From Streptomyces sp. Edi2 (GTDB taxonomy: Bacteria; Actinomycetota; Actinomycetes; Streptomycetales; Streptomycetaceae): DNA of 64,000 bases. A program made the position numbers and the translations under genes. Shown in pieces: positions 42,318-51,033 of this stretch (the stretch's first letter is position 1; every line of letters begins with the position of its first letter). The stretch is from assembly GCF_040253635.1 (NCBI RefSeq), contig NZ_JBEJGX010000003.1, forward strand, positions 5,357,501 through 5,421,500. Direction: 5' to 3'. The notes under the pieces are model-generated. The model did no database searches. It saw nothing but the letters and a program-made list of their open reading frames with translations, and was not told the origin of the DNA.

Positions 42318-43535
42318 ATGACCGACACCCAGCCCACCACCCCGCCGCGGCCCGACGCCCGGCCCCAGCCCACCGAGCGGACCTGCCCGTTCAGCCCGCC
42401 GGACGGGTACCGGACGCTGCGCGAAGAGGCCCCGATCGCGCCGGCGACCTTCTCGGACGGTACGGAAGGCTGGATGGTCACCCGGCACGAGGACGTCCGG
42501 GCGGTGCTCGCCGACCCACGGTTCGGCGCGAACCGCCGGCCTGCGCGGGCCGATGCCTTCGCGCCCACCGGCACACCGGTGCCGCCGCCCCCGCCGGGGA
42601 TGTTCATCATGATGGACGGCCCGGAGCACACCCGGATCCGCCGGCTGCTCACCGGCCAGTTCACGGTGCGCCGGATGCGGAAGCTGGCGCCCGCGGTGGA
42701 GCGGATCGTGGCCGAGCACCTGGACGCCATGGCAGCCGCCGAGCAGCCGGTCGACCTCGTCCAGGACTTCGCCCTGCCCATCCCCTCGCTGGTGATCTGC
42801 GAGCTGCTGGGGGTGCCGTACGAGGACCGCGACGACTTCCAGCGCAATTCGAGCGCCATGCTCCGGCTGGACGCGAGCCAGGAGCAGGTCCAGCAGGCGC
42901 ACCTGGCGATGAACCAGCACATCCACGAACTGGTCCTCGCCAAGCGGGCCCGCCCCACCGACGACATCCTCAGCGGTCTGGTGCAGGACGGCCGGCTCAC
43001 CGACGAGGAAATGGCCGGTGTCGGGGCGCTGTTGCTGCTAGCCGGGCACGAGACGACGGCGAACATGATCGCGCTGGGCACCATGTGCCTGCTGCACCAC
43101 CCCGACCAGCTGGCGACGCTGCGCGCGGACGCCTCGCTCTGGGACAACGCCGTCGAGGAGCTGCTCCGCTACCTGACGATCATCCAGTTCGGTCTGCGCC
43201 GCGTGGTGCGGGAGGACCTGGAGCTGAACGGCCACCGCATCGAGGCCGGCACCACGGTGCTCGCCTCCCTCACGTCGGGCAACCGTGACGCCGTCAAGTT
43301 CACCGGCGACCCCGACCAGTTGGACGTGCGCCGGCCCCACAGCCCGCACCTGGCTTTCGGACACGGTGCCCACCAGTGCATCGGCCAGCAACTGGCCCGC
43401 GTGGAGATGAAGGCCGCGCTGTCCGCCCTCTTCGACCGGTTCCCCTCGCTGCGGCTGGCCGTACCGGCGGAGGAGGTGCCGATGCGCAGCGACATGCTCA
43501 TCTACGGCGTCCACGCACTGCCCGTGACCTGGTAG
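42318..43535 (+). CDS. Cytochrome P450
   Basis: The 405-residue protein is a bacterial class I P450. The oxygen-binding I-helix is LLLLAGHETTANM, the ExxR pair is in EELLRYLTI, and the haem-ligand loop is FGHGAHQCIGQQLARVEM. It is preceded by GGAAAGGA. A ferredoxin and a ferredoxin reductase follow on the same strand, so the complete electron-transfer chain is encoded together. The substrate is unknown. It most resembles CYP105/107-like streptomycete enzymes by general look, but I cannot assign a family. Confidence 0.95.
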   Translation: MTDTQPTTPPRPDARPQPTERTCPFSPPDGYRTLREEAPIAPATFSDGTEGWMVTRHEDVRAVLADPRFGANRRPARADAFAPTGTPVPPPPPGMFIMMDGPEHTRIRRLLTGQFTVRRMRKLAPAVERIVAEHLDAMAAAEQPVDLVQDFALPIPSLVICELLGVPYEDRDDFQRNSSAMLRLDASQEQVQQAHLAMNQHIHELVLAKRARPTDDILSGLVQDGRLTDEEMAGVGALLLLAGHETTANMIALGTMCLLHHPDQLATLRADASLWDNAVEELLRYLTIIQFGLRRVVREDLELNGHRIEAGTTVLASLTSGNRDAVKFTGDPDQLDVRRPHSPHLAFGHGAHQCIGQQLARVEMKAALSALFDRFPSLRLAVPAEEVPMRSDMLIYGVHALPVTW

Positions 43536-43586
43536 CCGGCGCCACGGCCGGCACCGGGACCACAACCACCCGAGAAAGGAATCTTG

Positions 43587-43781
43587 ATGAAGGTCGTCAT
43601 CGACGAGGACAAGTGCGTCGGCGCAGGACAGTGTGTGCTGGCCGCCGAAGAGGTCTTCGACCAGCGCGAGGACGACGGCATCGTCGTCCTCCTGGACGCC
43701 CTCCCGCCCGAGGGGCAGCACTCCTCGGTGGAGGACGCCGCCGCCCGTTGCCCGGCGCTGGCCATCGAGGTGCTGAAGTAG
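43587..43781 (+). CDS. Ferredoxin, probably [3Fe-4S]
   Basis: The 64-residue protein has three cluster cysteines in the pattern CVGAGQC and ARCPALAI, with Ala/Gly in place of the fourth. That is typical of the [3Fe-4S] ferredoxins that feed electrons to streptomycete P450s. AAAGGA precedes ATG 43587; the TTG one codon earlier is less likely. It lies 50 bases after the P450, and its stop codon overlaps the reductase GTG. Confidence 0.95.
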   Translation: MKVVIDEDKCVGAGQCVLAAEEVFDQREDDGIVVLLDALPPEGQHSSVEDAAARCPALAIEVLK

Positions 43782-44962
43782 TGCCCGAGAAGGAACGGAT
43801 CGTCGTGGTGGGCGCCTCGGCCGCGGGGCTCACCACGGCCGAGGCCCTGCGCCGCGAGGGTTTCGCCGGGACGCTGACCATGGTCGGGGAGGAACCCCGG
43901 ATGCCCTACGACCGGCCCCCGCTGTCCAAGCAGGTCCTGGCCGGTGCGCGGGAACCGGAGACGACCGTGCTGCGCCAGGACGCGGACCTCGGGCGCCTGA
44001 AGGCCGAGCTGCGCCTGGGCTGCCGGGCGACCGGTGTGGACACGACGGCCCGCACCGTCACCCTTGAGGACGGGGACCGGCTGCGCTACGACGGCCTGGT
44101 CATCGCGACCGGGCTGCGGCCCCGCGAACTGCCCTTCGGCCACGACCTGGCCGGGGTGCACGTCCTGCGCACGCTCGACGACGCCCTGACGCTGCGTGCG
44201 CAGTTGCTGGGCGGCCCGCGGGTCGTGGTGATCGGCGCCGGGTTCCTCGGCAGCGAGATCGCCGCTACCGCACGGGGGCTGGGACTGGACGTCACCTTCG
44301 TCGATATCGCGCCCACCCCGCTGGCCGCGCAAGTCGGCCCCTGGGTGGGGAACTTGGTGGCCGGTCTGCACCGGGACCACGGGGTCCGGCTGCGGATGGG
44401 CCGCGGCGTCGCCGGCCTGACCGGCGGGAACGGCCGGGTCACCGAGGTGGTGCTCGACGACGGGGACCGGCTCCCCGCCGAGGTGGTCGTGGTCGCGATC
44501 GGCTCGGTGCCGGCCACCGACTGGCTGGCGGATTCCGCGATCTCCCTGGGGGACGGGGTGCTCTGCGACAGCCACTGCCGCGCCGCCCCCGGGGTCTATG
44601 CGGCAGGAGACGTCGCCAACTGGCCGGACCCGGTCACCGGCGGCCGCGTCCGCCTCGAACAACGCACCAACGCCACCACCCAGGCCCTCGCCGTCGCCAG
44701 GAACCTCCTCGTCGGGCCCGGGGACGCGGTGCCCTACGCGCCGGTGCCGTTCGGCTGGACCGACCAGTACGACGCCAAGATCCAGTTCCACGGCCGGTGT
44801 CCCGTGGATGCCCGGGTCACCTGCGTCGAGGGCGATCCGCAGACGGGCAGGTTCGTCGCGCTCTACCAGGAGGGCGGCCGCATAGTGGGCGTACTCGGCT
44901 GGAACAGCGCCCGCGCCCTGCACGCGTACCGCGGCCGTATCGGCGAGCGGGTGCCGGAGTAA
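43781..44962 (+). CDS. FAD-dependent ferredoxin reductase
   Basis: The 393-residue flavoprotein passes electrons from NAD(P)H to the ferredoxin encoded just before it. Two dinucleotide folds are visible, VVVGASAAGLTTAEALRREG for FAD and VVVIGAGFLGSEIAATA for NAD(P)H, together with APGVYAAGDVANWPDP near the FAD. It resembles putidaredoxin-reductase-like enzymes. I start it at GTG 43781, overlapping the ferredoxin TAG. The P450, ferredoxin and reductase form one operon able to work without other redox partners. Confidence 0.94.
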   Translation: MPEKERIVVVGASAAGLTTAEALRREGFAGTLTMVGEEPRMPYDRPPLSKQVLAGAREPETTVLRQDADLGRLKAELRLGCRATGVDTTARTVTLEDGDRLRYDGLVIATGLRPRELPFGHDLAGVHVLRTLDDALTLRAQLLGGPRVVVIGAGFLGSEIAATARGLGLDVTFVDIAPTPLAAQVGPWVGNLVAGLHRDHGVRLRMGRGVAGLTGGNGRVTEVVLDDGDRLPAEVVVVAIGSVPATDWLADSAISLGDGVLCDSHCRAAPGVYAAGDVANWPDPVTGGRVRLEQRTNATTQALAVARNLLVGPGDAVPYAPVPFGWTDQYDAKIQFHGRCPVDARVTCVEGDPQTGRFVALYQEGGRIVGVLGWNSARALHAYRGRIGERVPE

Positions 44963-45099
44963 TCCGGGGGCAGGCGTCCGTTCGGCGCTGCGCCCGTAGG
45001 GGGCAGGGGCGGACGGCCGGGTGAACTGGAGGAGGAAGGGGCGGGCGGGAGAGGGATTTTGACGGGCCGGACGGCGCGTACCGGCGTAAGTTCACCGGC

Positions 45100-46215
45100 A
45101 TGGTGACTTCGATGACGCACGAGGACTACGAGCGGCGGATGGACCGGGCGGGCCGGGCCGCCGCCGATGCCGGGCTGGCCGGGCTGATCGTGACGCCGGG
45201 TCCGGATCTGGTGTGGCTGTGCGGCTACCGCCCGCCCGCCGCCACCGAGCGGCTGACCGCCCTGGTGATCGAGCCGGGGCGGCGCCCGCGGCTGCTGGTG
45301 CCCGTATTGGAGCACCCGGATGCCGAGCACTCGCCCGGGGCCCCGGCGATGGAGGTGTCGGGGTGGACCGACGGCTCGGAACCGTATGCGGAGATCGCCA
45401 AGTGGGTGGACCCGCAAGGGCGTTACGGGGTGTCCGACGCGACGTGGGCCTTGCATCTGCTGGGGCTGCAGCGGCGTCTGCCGGGGACCGCCTACACCGC
45501 GCTCACGGAGGCGCTGCCGATGCTGCGCGCGGTCAAGGACGCCCATGAGGTGGCGCGGCTGGCCGCGGCCGGCGCCGCCGCGGACGCGACGTACGAGGAG
45601 ATCCTGGGGGTGCGCTTCGGCGGCCGGCAGGAGCGGGAGGTGGCGGCGGACCTGGCGCGGCTGCTGACCGAGCACGGGCACAGCCAGGTGGACTTCACGG
45701 TCGTCGGGTCGGGCCCCAACGGCGCCAATCCGCACCACGAGGCCGGGGAACGGGTCATCGAGGACGGCGACATGGTCGTGCTCGACTTCGGCGGCCTCAA
45801 GGACGGGTACGGCTCGGACACCTCGCGGACCGTGCACGTCGGGGAGCCGGGCGCCGAGGAGCGCAAGGTGCACGACATCGTGCGGGAGGCGCAGCAGGCG
45901 GCGTTCGAGGCGGTGCGGCCGGGCGTCGCCTGCCAGGACATCGACCGGGTGGCCAGGAAGATCATCAAGGCTGCCGGGTACGGCGAGTACTTCATCCACC
46001 GCACCGGCCACGGCATCGGGGTCACCACGCACGAGCCGCCGTATCTGGTGGAGGGCGAGCACCTGCCGCTGGTACCGGGGATGTGCTTCTCGATCGAGCC
46101 GGGGATCTATCTGCCGGGGCGGTTCGGGGTCCGTATCGAGGACATCGTGACGTGCACGGAGTCGGGCGGGCGGCGGCTGAACGGGACGGCACGGGAGATG
46201 GCGGTGGTGCGGTAG
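45100..46215 (+). CDS. M24-family metallopeptidase (Xaa-Pro aminopeptidase-like)
   Basis: The 371-residue protein has the creatinase-like N-terminal domain (about 130 residues), then the pita-bread catalytic fold. All five metal ligands are present: Asp in VVLDFGG, Asp in GSDTSRTV, His in HRTGHGIGV, Glu in FSIEPGIY and Glu in VRIEDIV. It is probably a cytoplasmic prolidase or Xaa-Pro aminopeptidase that removes residues before proline. It stands alone between the P450 operon and the pentapeptide-repeat gene. Confidence 0.93.
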   Translation: MVTSMTHEDYERRMDRAGRAAADAGLAGLIVTPGPDLVWLCGYRPPAATERLTALVIEPGRRPRLLVPVLEHPDAEHSPGAPAMEVSGWTDGSEPYAEIAKWVDPQGRYGVSDATWALHLLGLQRRLPGTAYTALTEALPMLRAVKDAHEVARLAAAGAAADATYEEILGVRFGGRQEREVAADLARLLTEHGHSQVDFTVVGSGPNGANPHHEAGERVIEDGDMVVLDFGGLKDGYGSDTSRTVHVGEPGAEERKVHDIVREAQQAAFEAVRPGVACQDIDRVARKIIKAAGYGEYFIHRTGHGIGVTTHEPPYLVEGEHLPLVPGMCFSIEPGIYLPGRFGVRIEDIVTCTESGGRRLNGTAREMAVVR

Positions 46216-46536
46216 GGGCCGGCCGCTCCGGCCGCTCCGGTCGCTGCCGCCGCAGCGGCCGGGGCTTCGGCAGGGGGCCGCGGAGGCACGGGGCCTGCCA
46301 CTGCGGCACGGGGCCTGCCATCGCGGTCTGCTGGCTATTTCTGCAGGTCAGGGTGCGTTGTCAGTGGTGTGGTTCACGATGGGGTGTGCAGGCGTGGACC
46401 GGAACCCGGGCATGGACCGGAGCGGCGGGCATGGATCGCGATGGCGGGCGTGGGCCGGAACCCAGGCCTCGACCGAAGCAGCGGGCGCGGGGCCGGAGCG
46501 GCGGACGGGCTCGGACGGCAGGAAGGCGGTGGCCCG
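46216..46536. other. Repeat-rich intergenic stretch
   Basis: There is no gene here. It contains short repeats: CGGCCGCTCC copies near 46220, two copies of GGCACGGGGCCTGCCA around 46286 and 46307, and variants of GGACCGGAACCCGGGC from 46390. One plus-strand frame is open into the next gene but reads as low-complexity Gly/Arg sequence. Confidence 0.55.
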
Positions 46537-47205
46537 GTGGCAGGGCGCGGTAAGGAGACACTGCGGGCGGTGCGGCGGCCGGAGGTGCGGCTGCCGGAGC
46601 TGGCGGCGTACGACGGCGGGGAGCTGGAGGCCGAGGGGGATTACGACGGGCTGGAGTTCGCGGACGCCGACTGGGCCGGGCAGTCGGCACGCGGCGCGCG
46701 CTTCCTGGACTGCGCACTGCGGCGCTGCGCGCTCGACGAGACCGTGCTCAGCCGGGCGCGGATCCTCGACAGCGTGCTGAGCGGCGTACGCGGCGTCGGC
46801 ACGGATCTTTCCCAGGCGTCCCTGCGCGATGTGGAGGTGTCGGACGCCCGGCTCGGCGGGACGCAGCTGCACGGGGCGGTGCTGCAGCGCGTCGTGGTGC
46901 GCGGCGGGAAGATCGATTTCCCGAATCTGCGGAGGGCGAAGCTGCGGGATGTCGCCTTCGAGGGCTGTGTGCTGGTCGAGGCGGACTTCGCGGGGGCGGA
47001 GCTGGAGCGGGTGACGTTCGACGACTGCACGCTGGCGCGGGCGGACTTCTCCGAGGCGCGTATGAAGGACGTCGATCTGCGGGGTGCGGCCGCACTGGAT
47101 ATCGCCCGGGGGATCGGCCGGCTGTCGGGAGCGGTGATCAGCGCGTCCCAACTGCTCGATCTGGCCCCGGCGTTCGCGGCCCAGATAGGGGTGCGGGTGG
47201 AGTGA
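46537..47205 (+). CDS. Pentapeptide-repeat protein
   Basis: The 222-residue protein consists largely of pentapeptide repeats (A(D/N)LXX pattern) forming a right-handed beta-helix. Examples are GLEFADADW, ARFLDCALRRCALDETVLSR, ADFAGAELERVTFDDCTLAR and ADFSEARMKDVDLRG. Pentapeptide proteins include DNA mimics that protect gyrase (MfpA/Qnr), but many have no known role, and I cannot assign this one. I chose GTG 46537 because GGAAGG lies upstream and the repeats begin soon after; the longer frame is low complexity. Confidence 0.85.
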   Translation: MAGRGKETLRAVRRPEVRLPELAAYDGGELEAEGDYDGLEFADADWAGQSARGARFLDCALRRCALDETVLSRARILDSVLSGVRGVGTDLSQASLRDVEVSDARLGGTQLHGAVLQRVVVRGGKIDFPNLRRAKLRDVAFEGCVLVEADFAGAELERVTFDDCTLARADFSEARMKDVDLRGAAALDIARGIGRLSGAVISASQLLDLAPAFAAQIGVRVE

Positions 47206-47227
47206 GCCGCCCGGCCGGCCGGGCGCC

Positions 47228-47725
47228 TCAGACGCGGGGGAAGCGGGCCTGGAGGTCCCAGATGGCCGGGTTGTCGCCGAGGCCGTCGTGCATATCGGTG
47301 AGGTCGGCGATCAGGTCGTGCAGGAAGTCGCGGGCCTCGCGGCGCAGCGCGGAGTGGTTGAAGGTGAGCGGGGCCTCGTCGGCCGGCATCCAGTCGGCGT
47401 CCACGTCCACCCATCCGAAGCGGCGCTCGAAGAAGATCCGGTCCGCGGACTCGGTGAAGTCCAGCTCGGCGTGGACGGGGCGGGCGGAGCGGTTGCCCCG
47501 GGGGTCGGTGTCGAGCTGTTCGACGATGTCGCACAGCGCCCAGGCGAAGTCGAGGACCGGTACCCAGCCCCAGGCCGTGGACAGCTCGCGGTCCGTCTTC
47601 GTGTCGGCGAGGTAGACATCGCCGCAGAAGAGGTCGTGGCGCAGCGTGCGCACGTCCGCGGTCCGGTAGTCCGTCTGCGGCGGGTCCGGAAAGCGGCGGG
47701 AGAGGGAGTAGCCGACGTCGATCAC
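47228..47725 (-). CDS. Conserved hypothetical protein
   Basis: The 165-residue acidic, soluble protein is not one I can name. Notable stretches are DLFCGDVYLADTKTDRELST, WGWVPVLDFAWALCDIVEQL and DFTESADRIFFERRFGWVDV. There are no membrane helices or signal peptide. The style (Trp/Phe/Asp-rich, about 165 residues) is that of actinobacterial toxin-immunity or DUF proteins, but no toxin gene is adjacent. It converges with the pentapeptide-repeat gene. Confidence 0.7.
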   Translation of the reverse strand: MIDVGYSLSRRFPDPPQTDYRTADVRTLRHDLFCGDVYLADTKTDRELSTAWGWVPVLDFAWALCDIVEQLDTDPRGNRSARPVHAELDFTESADRIFFERRFGWVDVDADWMPADEAPLTFNHSALRREARDFLHDLIADLTDMHDGLGDNPAIWDLQARFPRV

Positions 47726-47908
47726 GTCTTGATGGTGTCACGCCGGTGCGGCGCGGAGACGCCCGCACCGGTTACACGGAGAGACGCCCCGGCCCGCCCG
47801 TGCGGTGCCCGCCTCCGCCCCTGCCGCGCCCGTCGCCGCCCGCCCCGGCCCGCCCTTGCTCGTCGCGCAACCCGCGTCACTCACCACCCCCGTCGCCCCC
47901 CACTCCCG

Positions 47909-48325
47909 CTACAGCGCCGTCATCGCCCGCGGACCCTCCTCGGTCACCGCCACCGTGTGCTCGAAGTGGGCGGCGCGGGAGGCGTCGGTGGTGCGCAGGG
48001 TCCAGACGTCGCTGTCCTCGCCGTAGGTGTCCTTGCCGCCGGCCAGGAACATCGTCTCGATGGCGAGGACCAGGCCGTGGCGCAGGACGAAGCCGCGGTG
48101 CGGGCGGCCGTCGTTGGGGACCGGCGGGTCCTCGTGCATCTGGCGGCCGATGCCGTGGCCGCCGAAGTCGCGGGGGATGCCGTAGCCGGCCGCGCGTCCG
48201 ATGCTGCCGATCGCATGGGAGATGTCGCCGATCCGGGCGCCGACCACGGCCGCCGCGATGCCCGCCTCCAGCGCCTGCCGGGTGGTGTCCATCAGCCGCT
48301 GGCCATCCGTCTTGATCTCCACCAT
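47909..48325 (-). pseudogene. N-terminally truncated type I methionine aminopeptidase
   Basis: The 138 residues correspond to the second half of a type I methionine aminopeptidase. GGHGIGRQMHEDPPVPN has the catalytic-zone His, and LAIETMFLAGG and AAHFEHTVAVTEEGPR have two metal Glu residues. The first 120 or so residues, including the two metal-binding Asp and the substrate His, are absent, and AIEP is changed to AIET. An ATG with GGGAGG upstream exists at 48325, so a fragment may be made, but it cannot bind the metal pair. It is divergent from an XRE regulator, a pairing common for the intact gene in Streptomyces. Confidence 0.8.
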
Positions 48326-48407
48326 GGGGCTACCTCCCGCTCGCCGCCTCCCGCACCGCACCGCACCGCACCGCGCGGCGGCGGCAGCGGCAAAGGCGGT
48401 ATTTATT

Positions 48408-48429
48408 TACCGGTATTTGTTTACCGGTA
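48408..48429. promoter_or_regulatory. Two TACCGGTA palindromes in the XRE promoter
   Basis: TACCGGTA occurs at 48408-48415 and 48422-48429, 14 bases centre to centre, within the repeated TTTACCGGTAT. A TAGTAT box (48431-48436) follows, and the XRE ATG is only seven bases further. The palindromes overlap the likely promoter, which fits autoregulation by the XRE protein. Confidence 0.7.
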
Positions 48430-48443
48430 TTAGTATCACGGGC

Positions 48444-48713
48444 ATGGTGCGCACTCCACTGACCCCTTGGGAACGCGAACGCGGTGAACGGCTCGGCGCG
48501 CTGCTGCGCAGGGCGCGCGGCGAGCGGAGCATGGTCGATGTCGCGGCGGCGGCGGGGCTGTCCGCCGAGACGCTGCGGAAGATCGAGACCGGCCGGGCGC
48601 CGACCCCGGCGTTCTTCACGGTCGCCGCGCTGGCCGGCACGCTCGGCCTGTCACTGGACGAGGTGGCGGCGCTGGTCACGCCTCAAGTGGAGGCTGAGGC
48701 CGCGGTCGCCTGA
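48444..48713 (+). CDS. XRE-family helix-turn-helix regulator
   Basis: The 89-residue protein is a single Cro/C1-type DNA-binding domain. It reads ERLGALLRRARGERSMVDVA, then the helix-turn-helix AAAGLSAETLRKIETGRAPT and the last helices TVAALAGTLGLSLDEVAALV. No ribosome binding site is seen, and a TAGTAT box ends seven bases before the ATG, so the mRNA is probably leaderless. Two palindromes lie upstream. It is followed by a terminator. Confidence 0.9.
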   Translation: MVRTPLTPWERERGERLGALLRRARGERSMVDVAAAAGLSAETLRKIETGRAPTPAFFTVAALAGTLGLSLDEVAALVTPQVEAEAAVA

Positions 48714-48764
48714 GCGGGGCCGCGGGCGTGGCGGTTGCGGCTCCCCGGCCCCCCAGAACACGCC

Positions 48765-48797
48765 GAGGGCCGGCCCCCCCATGGGGAACCGGCCCTC
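48765..48797 (+). terminator. Terminator of the XRE gene
   Basis: GAGGGCCGG (48765-48773) pairs with CCGGCCCTC (48789-48797), extended by an inner C4/G4 pairing, and is followed by CGTTT. It is 50 bases past the XRE stop codon. Confidence 0.8.
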
Positions 48798-48841
48798 CGT
48801 TTGCGCTGACCCGGCCGCTCCGGGCGCCGACGTGGCTCAGA

Positions 48842-48917
48842 CGTTGACTCAAGCGTCGAACGTTGACTCAGGCGTCGGCCGTTGACTCAGACGTCGAGCG
48901 TTGGCTCGGACGTCAGG
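48842..48917. repeat. Four 19-bp tandem repeats abutting the terD stop codon
   Basis: Units CGTTGACTCAAGCGTCGAA, CGTTGACTCAGGCGTCGGC and two variants lie at 48842, 48861, 48880 and 48899, ending at 48917, the base before the terD stop codon (48918-48920). Each holds GACTCA and GCGTC/GACGTC elements. The array is non-coding and follows terD on its strand. Confidence 0.9.
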
Positions 48918-49493
48918 TCAGACGTTGACGCCGAAGTCCTGCGCGATGCCGACGAGGCCCGAGGCGTAGCCCTGGCCTACGGCGCGGAACTTCCACTCCG
49001 CGCCGTTACGGTACAGCTCGCCGAAGACCATGGCGGTCTCGGTGGCCGCGTCCTCGCTGAGGTCGTAGCGGGCGATCTCGGTGCCACCGGCCTGGTTGAC
49101 GATGCGGATGAACGCGTTGCGCACCTGGCCGAAGTTCTGGCTGCGGTTCTCGGCGTCGTAGATCGAGACCGGGAAGACGATCTTGTCGATGTCGGCCGGC
49201 AGCGCCGCCAGGTTGACGTTGATCTGCTCGTCGTCGCCCTCGCCCTGGCCGGTGACGTTGTCGCCGGTGTGCACGATCGACTGGTCGGGCGTCGCCTTGT
49301 TGTTGAAGAAGACGAAGTGCTGGTCGGAGTAGACCTTGCCGCTCGGGTTGACCGCGATCGCGCTGGCGTCGAGGTCGAAGTCCGTGCCGGTGGTGGTCCG
49401 GACGTCCCAGCCGAGGCCCACCGTGACGGCGGTCAGGCCCGGTGCCTCCTTGGTGAGGGAGACGTTGCCGCCCTTGGACAGGCTTACAGCCAT
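48918..49493 (-). CDS. terD: TerD-family tellurium-resistance/stress protein
   Basis: The 191-residue protein is a TerD-domain protein. The start [20 protein letters not shown] is diagnostic, and the calcium-binding acidic loops [11 protein letters not shown] and [12 protein letters not shown] are intact. TerD proteins bind calcium and take part in stress responses, phage or toxin resistance, and differentiation in Streptomyces; loss can alter spore formation. AAGGAAAGGG precedes ATG 49493. No other ter genes are adjacent, as is usual for the stand-alone streptomycete copies. Confidence 0.95.
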   Translation of the reverse strand: MAVSLSKGGNVSLTKEAPGLTAVTVGLGWDVRTTTGTDFDLDASAIAVNPSGKVYSDQHFVFFNNKATPDQSIVHTGDNVTGQGEGDDEQINVNLAALPADIDKIVFPVSIYDAENRSQNFGQVRNAFIRIVNQAGGTEIARYDLSEDAATETAMVFGELYRNGAEWKFRAVGQGYASGLVGIAQDFGVNV

Positions 49494-49696
49494 GGGATGT
49501 CCCTTTCCTTGTCGACTCGTCGAAGCGTCGGGCTCCGTACTGCGGACGAAGCTACCGTCACCCACCACAACGCCATCAGGGGACCGGGAGGTTCCAGCAC
49601 TCTTTACTTTCTTTGCCGAATCCTGATGGCGAATGTGCCGCGATGGACCAGGAAAAGCGGGTGACGGGTCCCGTGGCGCGCGAGATCATAGGACGC

Positions 49697-50125
49697 ATGT
49701 CCGGGCCTCATGTCATCCGCGGTGCGGTCGTCCTTCCCGAGGCCGAGCTCGTCTGGCGGTTCTCGCGTTCCTCGGGTCCGGGCGGCCAGCACGTCAACAC
49801 CAGCGACAGCCAGGTCGAGCTGCGCTTCGACCTCGGCAAGACGCAGGCGCTGCCGCCGGTGTGGAAGGAGCGCGCCCTGGAGCGGCTGGCAGGCCGGCTG
49901 ACCGACGGCGTGCTGTCCGTACGGGCCTCGGAGCACCGTTCCCAGTGGCGCAACCGCGAGACCGCCGCCGTCCGGCTGGCCGCGCTGCTGGCCGAGGCCA
50001 CCGCGCCCCCGCCCAAGCCGCGCCGCAAGTCGCGGATCCCACGGGGCATCAACGAGCGGCGGCTGCGGGAGAAGAAACAGCGCGGCGACACCAAGCGCGG
50101 CCGCTCGGGCCGCGACTGGGGCTGA
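49697..50125 (+). CDS. arfB: Peptidyl-tRNA hydrolase ArfB (ribosome rescue)
   Basis: The 142-residue protein hydrolyses peptidyl-tRNA on stalled ribosomes. The catalytic GGQ loop is in SSGPGGQHVNTSDSQVELRF near residue 27. The positively charged C-terminal tail (RRKSRIPRGI, RRLREKKQRG) is the part that enters the empty mRNA channel. It lacks the other domains of release factors, so it is ArfB/YaeJ rather than RF1/RF2. I placed the start at ATG 49697 with AGGA upstream. It is divergent from terD. Confidence 0.93.
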   Translation: MSGPHVIRGAVVLPEAELVWRFSRSSGPGGQHVNTSDSQVELRFDLGKTQALPPVWKERALERLAGRLTDGVLSVRASEHRSQWRNRETAAVRLAALLAEATAPPPKPRRKSRIPRGINERRLREKKQRGDTKRGRSGRDWG

Positions 50126-50209
50126 CCGGCTACCGACCGGTGCTGACCGGCCCGCAGGCGCCCCCCGGGCGTCACGCGGCCGCCCCGCCCTCACGCGGCC
50201 GTCCCGCCC

Positions 50210-50824
50210 TCACCCCAACTGCCGGTACTTCCCCCGGAAGTACGTCAGCGGCCCGTCGTCATCGGCGGGAAGCGACGTGGCCAGGACCCGCGCGATGACC
50301 AGCGTGTGATCGCCGGCCACGACGCGCTGCTCGGTACGGCACTCCATGGTGGCGAGCGCCCCGCCGATGAGCGGGGCACCGGACACCTCGCCCCGTACGA
50401 ACGGAAGGTCCTCGAAGAGCAGCCGGTCGCTGATCCGCCCCTTCATCGCGAACCGCCCGGCAACCTGCCGCTGATGTCCCGAGAGCACCGACACGGCCCA
50501 GAGCGGCTGCAGCTCCAGCAGGTCGTCCATCCGTGAATCGTTGCGAACGCTCACCATGACGAGCGGCGGGTCGAGGGAGACCGACAGGAATGCCGTGGCG
50601 GTCATACCGACGTCCTCGCCGTGCGGCCCGTAGTCCGGGTCACGGGCGGTGATCAGCACCACGCCTGCGGCGAGGCGGGACAGGGCGGCACGGAATTCGT
50701 CGTCACTCACTCCCACAGAATGCGGGATGGGCGCATCATCCGGCGCGGAAGTGAGGGCGACGACGGGCACGGAAGGGGCGGTGGGCCCGGAGGCCGCCGT
50801 ATCGGCAGGGCTTTTCGTGAACAC
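50210..50824 (-). CDS. Flavin reductase family protein
   Basis: The 204-residue protein has the flavin-reductase-like FMN-binding split barrel (FRAALSRLAAGVVLITARDP, VGMTATAFLSVSLDPPLVMV, then PLIGGALATMECRT and GDHTLVIARVL). Such enzymes supply reduced flavin to two-component monooxygenases. The first 35 residues are a Pro/Ala/Thr-rich extension. No partner monooxygenase is adjacent. It is divergent from cdgB, with 313 bases between. Confidence 0.9.
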   Translation of the reverse strand: MFTKSPADTAASGPTAPSVPVVALTSAPDDAPIPHSVGVSDDEFRAALSRLAAGVVLITARDPDYGPHGEDVGMTATAFLSVSLDPPLVMVSVRNDSRMDDLLELQPLWAVSVLSGHQRQVAGRFAMKGRISDRLLFEDLPFVRGEVSGAPLIGGALATMECRTEQRVVAGDHTLVIARVLATSLPADDDGPLTYFRGKYRQLG

Positions 50825-51002
50825 GCCATAAACGCTAACTTCGTCGGCCCCCGCCGCGCATCGGGCCCGGGGACCAGCCGCGTCCTAGGTCTGACGACGG
50901 AAGTCCGGAACACTCGGAAATTTGCGTTCAGCAAGTGTAGAAAGAGTGAAGGCGCGCTCCCGTGGCGGGTTTATGGAAGATCGCCAAACATCCTTCCGAC
51001 TT

Positions 51003-51018
51003 TGTGACTTGAGTCACA
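51003..51018. promoter_or_regulatory. Crp-like site upstream of cdgB
   Basis: TGTGACTTGAGTCACA is a perfect palindrome matching TGTGA-N6-TCACA, the classic Crp motif, and the streptomycete Crp pattern GTG-N6-GNCAC closely. It lies 120 bases before the cdgB ATG. Binding is inferred. Confidence 0.65.
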
Positions 51019-51033
51019 GGAGGCGCTAATTGT

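Noticed and set aside
46369..46536. N-terminal extension of the pentapeptide-repeat gene
   Set aside because: It is low-complexity repeat DNA and a better start with a ribosome binding site exists at 46537.
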